Of a stretch of DNA of 63,712 bases, positions 62,801-63,712 are shown one piece after another. The notes beneath the pieces are model-generated. The model was not told the DNA's origin, searched no databases, and worked only from the letters and a program-made list of their open reading frames with translations. Where the stretch lies: contig CAZSZC010000004.1 of the NCBI GenBank assembly GCA_964610775.1, forward strand, positions 1 through 63,712, read 5' to 3'. Every line of letters starts with the position of its first letter. The first letter of the stretch is position 1. The DNA is from CAZPWF01 sp964610775 (GTDB lineage: Bacteria > Patescibacteriota > Saccharimonadia > Saccharimonadales > JACQNP01). A program made the position numbers and the translations under genes.

Positions 62801-63116
62801 CTGCACTAGCCCAGTTAAAGTTCAAATCGACTGTCTGAGCGCCATATGTAACTGTTGTTTCGTCAGACCCATTCGCCCCAAATACACCAACCCAATATCT
62901 GAATGCTGGCGAGATACCATAATTCAAGTAATTACAGTTCTCTAGCTGATCTTTTTCGTATGCTGGTATGCCATATGGGGGAGGTCCAGTATTATTTACA
63001 AGCGGTGGATTCGGGTTGAGTCCAAATGCTGCAGCTTTTTTGGTTCCAAAAAAAACAACAAATCCAAACGCAATAACTAATACAAGTAGGAGTTTTAGCG
63101 AACGATTATGGACCAT
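59871..63116 (-). CDS. giant secreted pilus-locus surface protein, candidate adhesin
   Basis: 1081 aa. A signal peptide (hydrophobic 8-24, GTKKAAAFG) leads to a long beta-rich region. Around residues 680-800 is a parallel-beta-like stretch (VYVNGDAVIAGNIIYANFGS, LIVKGNIYIDN, LTVNGSFIAKEVKLL) of the kind seen in polymer-forming repeats. Three C-terminal repeats (about 825-855, 900-935, 1000-1030) share Cys-hydrophobic-Arg/Met..E(P/G)(S/T)(D/E)..(T/S)W.DN.LC. Its place upstream of pilM suggests a tip or surface adhesin; not proven. Confidence 0.8.
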   Translation of the reverse strand: MVHNRSLKLLLVLVIAFGFVVFFGTKKAAAFGLNPNPPLVNNTGPPPYGIPAYEKDQLENCNYLNYGISPAFRYWVGVFGANGSDETTVTYGAQTVDLNFNWASAVCQNLNEVPESRLKIMSVDVVYVNPDGTDGSSAGYIDNIGAGSVVTLNNGGPTQGDYRASVDDFQYHPNPGQGIDSIRKIRIRFRVRAINNITNPGNAPTGYRCIQQSFVSTNGWDFNPCEEGTISRDIQIYVDPWGSIQGASCNLGPFDTTTGRNQDVAIKGYAQDLDYYPTEVQVYMDKRAKGTPGPPALTDLAFIGTYGANNSAPGVPVGPGPPAAFHDWWMVPTADIARYNDAYRHDFIINVVDKRSNGSVEGQVRLGVVTIGPCAMPQCGSIATTPSGDIEVNTPFDARANFNYSPGSSGIAVHNDIGLDVPDGTRVATVSNRYFANGNTPINLNAQPIPGGSTISNEVAAFNLTFTSPGTYNIVWRIQWVAPADSDLLNGLRNNHNAGGPYDYYQSGSNFYATLRCSNSKKAGRMPYYKVYGNDAAVGYGFDDGTSQCSSPSGNATFRGFNKGGASYDYMRGTGAQFGLFALGVIQEVPSSGMKAGDALNDQTFANTNIVGSVKTLKSDYGGQGGLGSCIPDYFSRNTIPGSGAQVSSVTPGGITAGDQNGNGATISYVSPSAGNSYVTINTATLANNKKHTVYVNGDAVIAGNIIYANFGSIDNAPNFTLIVKGNIYIDNQTAQLDGLYIAQPLSDGSKGKIITCANGNSQIAGNLMAISGANGCANKLTVNGSFIAKEVKLLRTNGSLSNGLANPDTNFNFTFGSIVPAPSPISADCIRIEEGSDWASRGTWHDNGLCTDPGAVSRYGLEWVPFMTAFTSINNLKITGTTPNTLNENYKEEISDPRGNGKTCVMFKEPTEWLVDNTPPYTNATSWEDNYLCYNNAAGHNLKFYYGGPKPFPGAASLNSSAPGWANSVMVSPNNTWQGTNQITGDPSNGKQVRCVRISEPSDSAAIGGPDNHDGTWGDNWLCEDVISAPASGAEPSSDSNISEVFNFSPEIYVQQTVWSASSSNTTGTYDSVNNLPPVF

Positions 63117-63712
63117 TGTGACCCGCCCCTATTGACTTATCTTCGCTCAATCTTTTATTCTGTTGCTCTCGGAATTCTATAGCTACTTGTAAATTTGGCA
63201 AGCCCTTTATATTGGGGTTAGACGCGACTGCTTTATCAATTTTTTCAGCTATAAATATCTTGTTTAGCTTATCGAAGTTTAGGCGAGCATTTTTCGCATC
63301 TTGAGTCATTACGTAGTAGTTAGTAGTAATCATTAAGCAATTCGGGTCTTGATCATACTTTTTGAGCAGTTCAATCTTTTTAACCGTTTCGCCTAGCTGC
63401 TGTAACTTGGTGGTTTGAAGATTATCTAAAGCTTGCTTTTGAATTCCACCCGAATAATCTCCAGTGCAGACAGTAGAAAGCTTAACCTTACTAACTGCTT
63501 GCTTATTGAGCTTTTTGTACCCAAACAAAACACCGATTACCAAAACAATGGCAATAATGATGAAAAATGTAATGGTCTTTTTATTAATAAAGGGGCTTTG
63601 CGTTGATCTGGCTGGCGAAGATTCAGATACAGTATTTAAACTGTTGGAAGAGTTGGGAACTTGGGTGTTTGTTTGGTCACTTGGTAAATTAGCGCCCTTT
63701 TTTCTAAAGAGT
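63106..63712 (-). CDS. membrane-anchored hypothetical protein (partial, start beyond window)
   Basis: The frame is open to the right edge, so the N-terminus is missing; a start at 63543 is only the first internal TTG. Before it lie a Ser/Thr/Asn/Gln-rich segment and a membrane helix (FINKKTITFFIIIAIVLVIG). The extracytoplasmic part (residues after the helix, about 140) is helical with two cysteines. It overlaps the giant protein's start by 11 nt, so they are coupled. Confidence 0.75.
   Translation of the reverse strand, partial: LFRKKGANLPSDQTNTQVPNSSNSLNTVSESSPARSTQSPFINKKTITFFIIIAIVLVIGVLFGYKKLNKQAVSKVKLSTVCTGDYSGGIQKQALDNLQTTKLQQLGETVKKIELLKKYDQDPNCLMITTNYYVMTQDAKNARLNFDKLNKIFIAEKIDKAVASNPNIKGLPNLQVAIEFREQQNKRLSEDKSIGAGHNGP

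Overview
The window looks like a chromosomal segment of a Candidatus Saccharibacteria (TM7)-like member of the Candidate Phyla Radiation. This is inference. The supporting signs are moderate GC, short and often overlapping genes, little biosynthesis, isolated salvage or orphan metabolic genes (purD-like, shikimate-kinase-like, ndk), a complete type IV pilus locus, and an expanded helix in the 16S rRNA. The genetic code is standard, with TAA and TAG dominating as stops.

Layout. 1-0.7 kb: 5' part of a 16S rRNA gene on the minus strand with its leader and promoter. 0.7-6 kb: two small hypotheticals, gyrA and gyrB. 6-12.6 kb: a putative LPxTG surface protein with a membrane partner on the plus strand, and a large VirD4/TraG-like ATPase operon on the minus strand. 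12.6-13.76 kb: an AT-rich spacer with two candidate small RNAs and DnaA-box-like sites. 13.76-16.4 kb: comM and infC-rpmI-rplT; infC has an ATT start. 16.4-22.7 kb: purD-like gene, RNase P RNA, an ASCH-RNase H fusion, queA, tRNA-Pro, a striking unidentified structured RNA, an M50 protease and rpmB. 22.7-33.8 kb: a helicase-like protein with degenerate motifs, then a long minus-strand run (DUF1653, HAD, MBL, winged helix; miaA, alkyltransferase-like, nucleotidase-like, thrS with a T-box), tRNA-Val and tgt. 33.8-38 kb: a 39-residue small protein, nrdR, a membrane glycosyltransferase, and tRNA-Thr/kinase/tRNA-Gly. 38-44 kb: an accessory island starting at the tRNA-Asp 3' end, with a 52-bp att-like direct repeat, orphan genes sharing one promoter type, a cupin, kup and a diguanylate cyclase. 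44-47.6 kb: parvulin-type foldase, PH-domain protein, tRNA-Arg, ndk, and a Xer-type recombinase. 47.6-63.7 kb: a type IV pilus locus (minor pilins, prepilin peptidase, two major pilins with an identical N-terminal segment, pilC-T-B, pilO/N/M-like genes) and a giant surface protein that may be the adhesin.

Themes. Many genes whose promoters I can see appear to be leaderless: a -10 hexamer lies 6-7 nt before the start codon. This moves several starts (queA and kup to GTG) and is probably the main initiation mode for first genes of transcripts, while downstream operon genes use Shine-Dalgarno sites or overlaps. The window is also rich in RNA elements: six tRNAs, RNase P RNA, a threonine T-box, and several unexplained structured RNAs with their own promoters and terminators.
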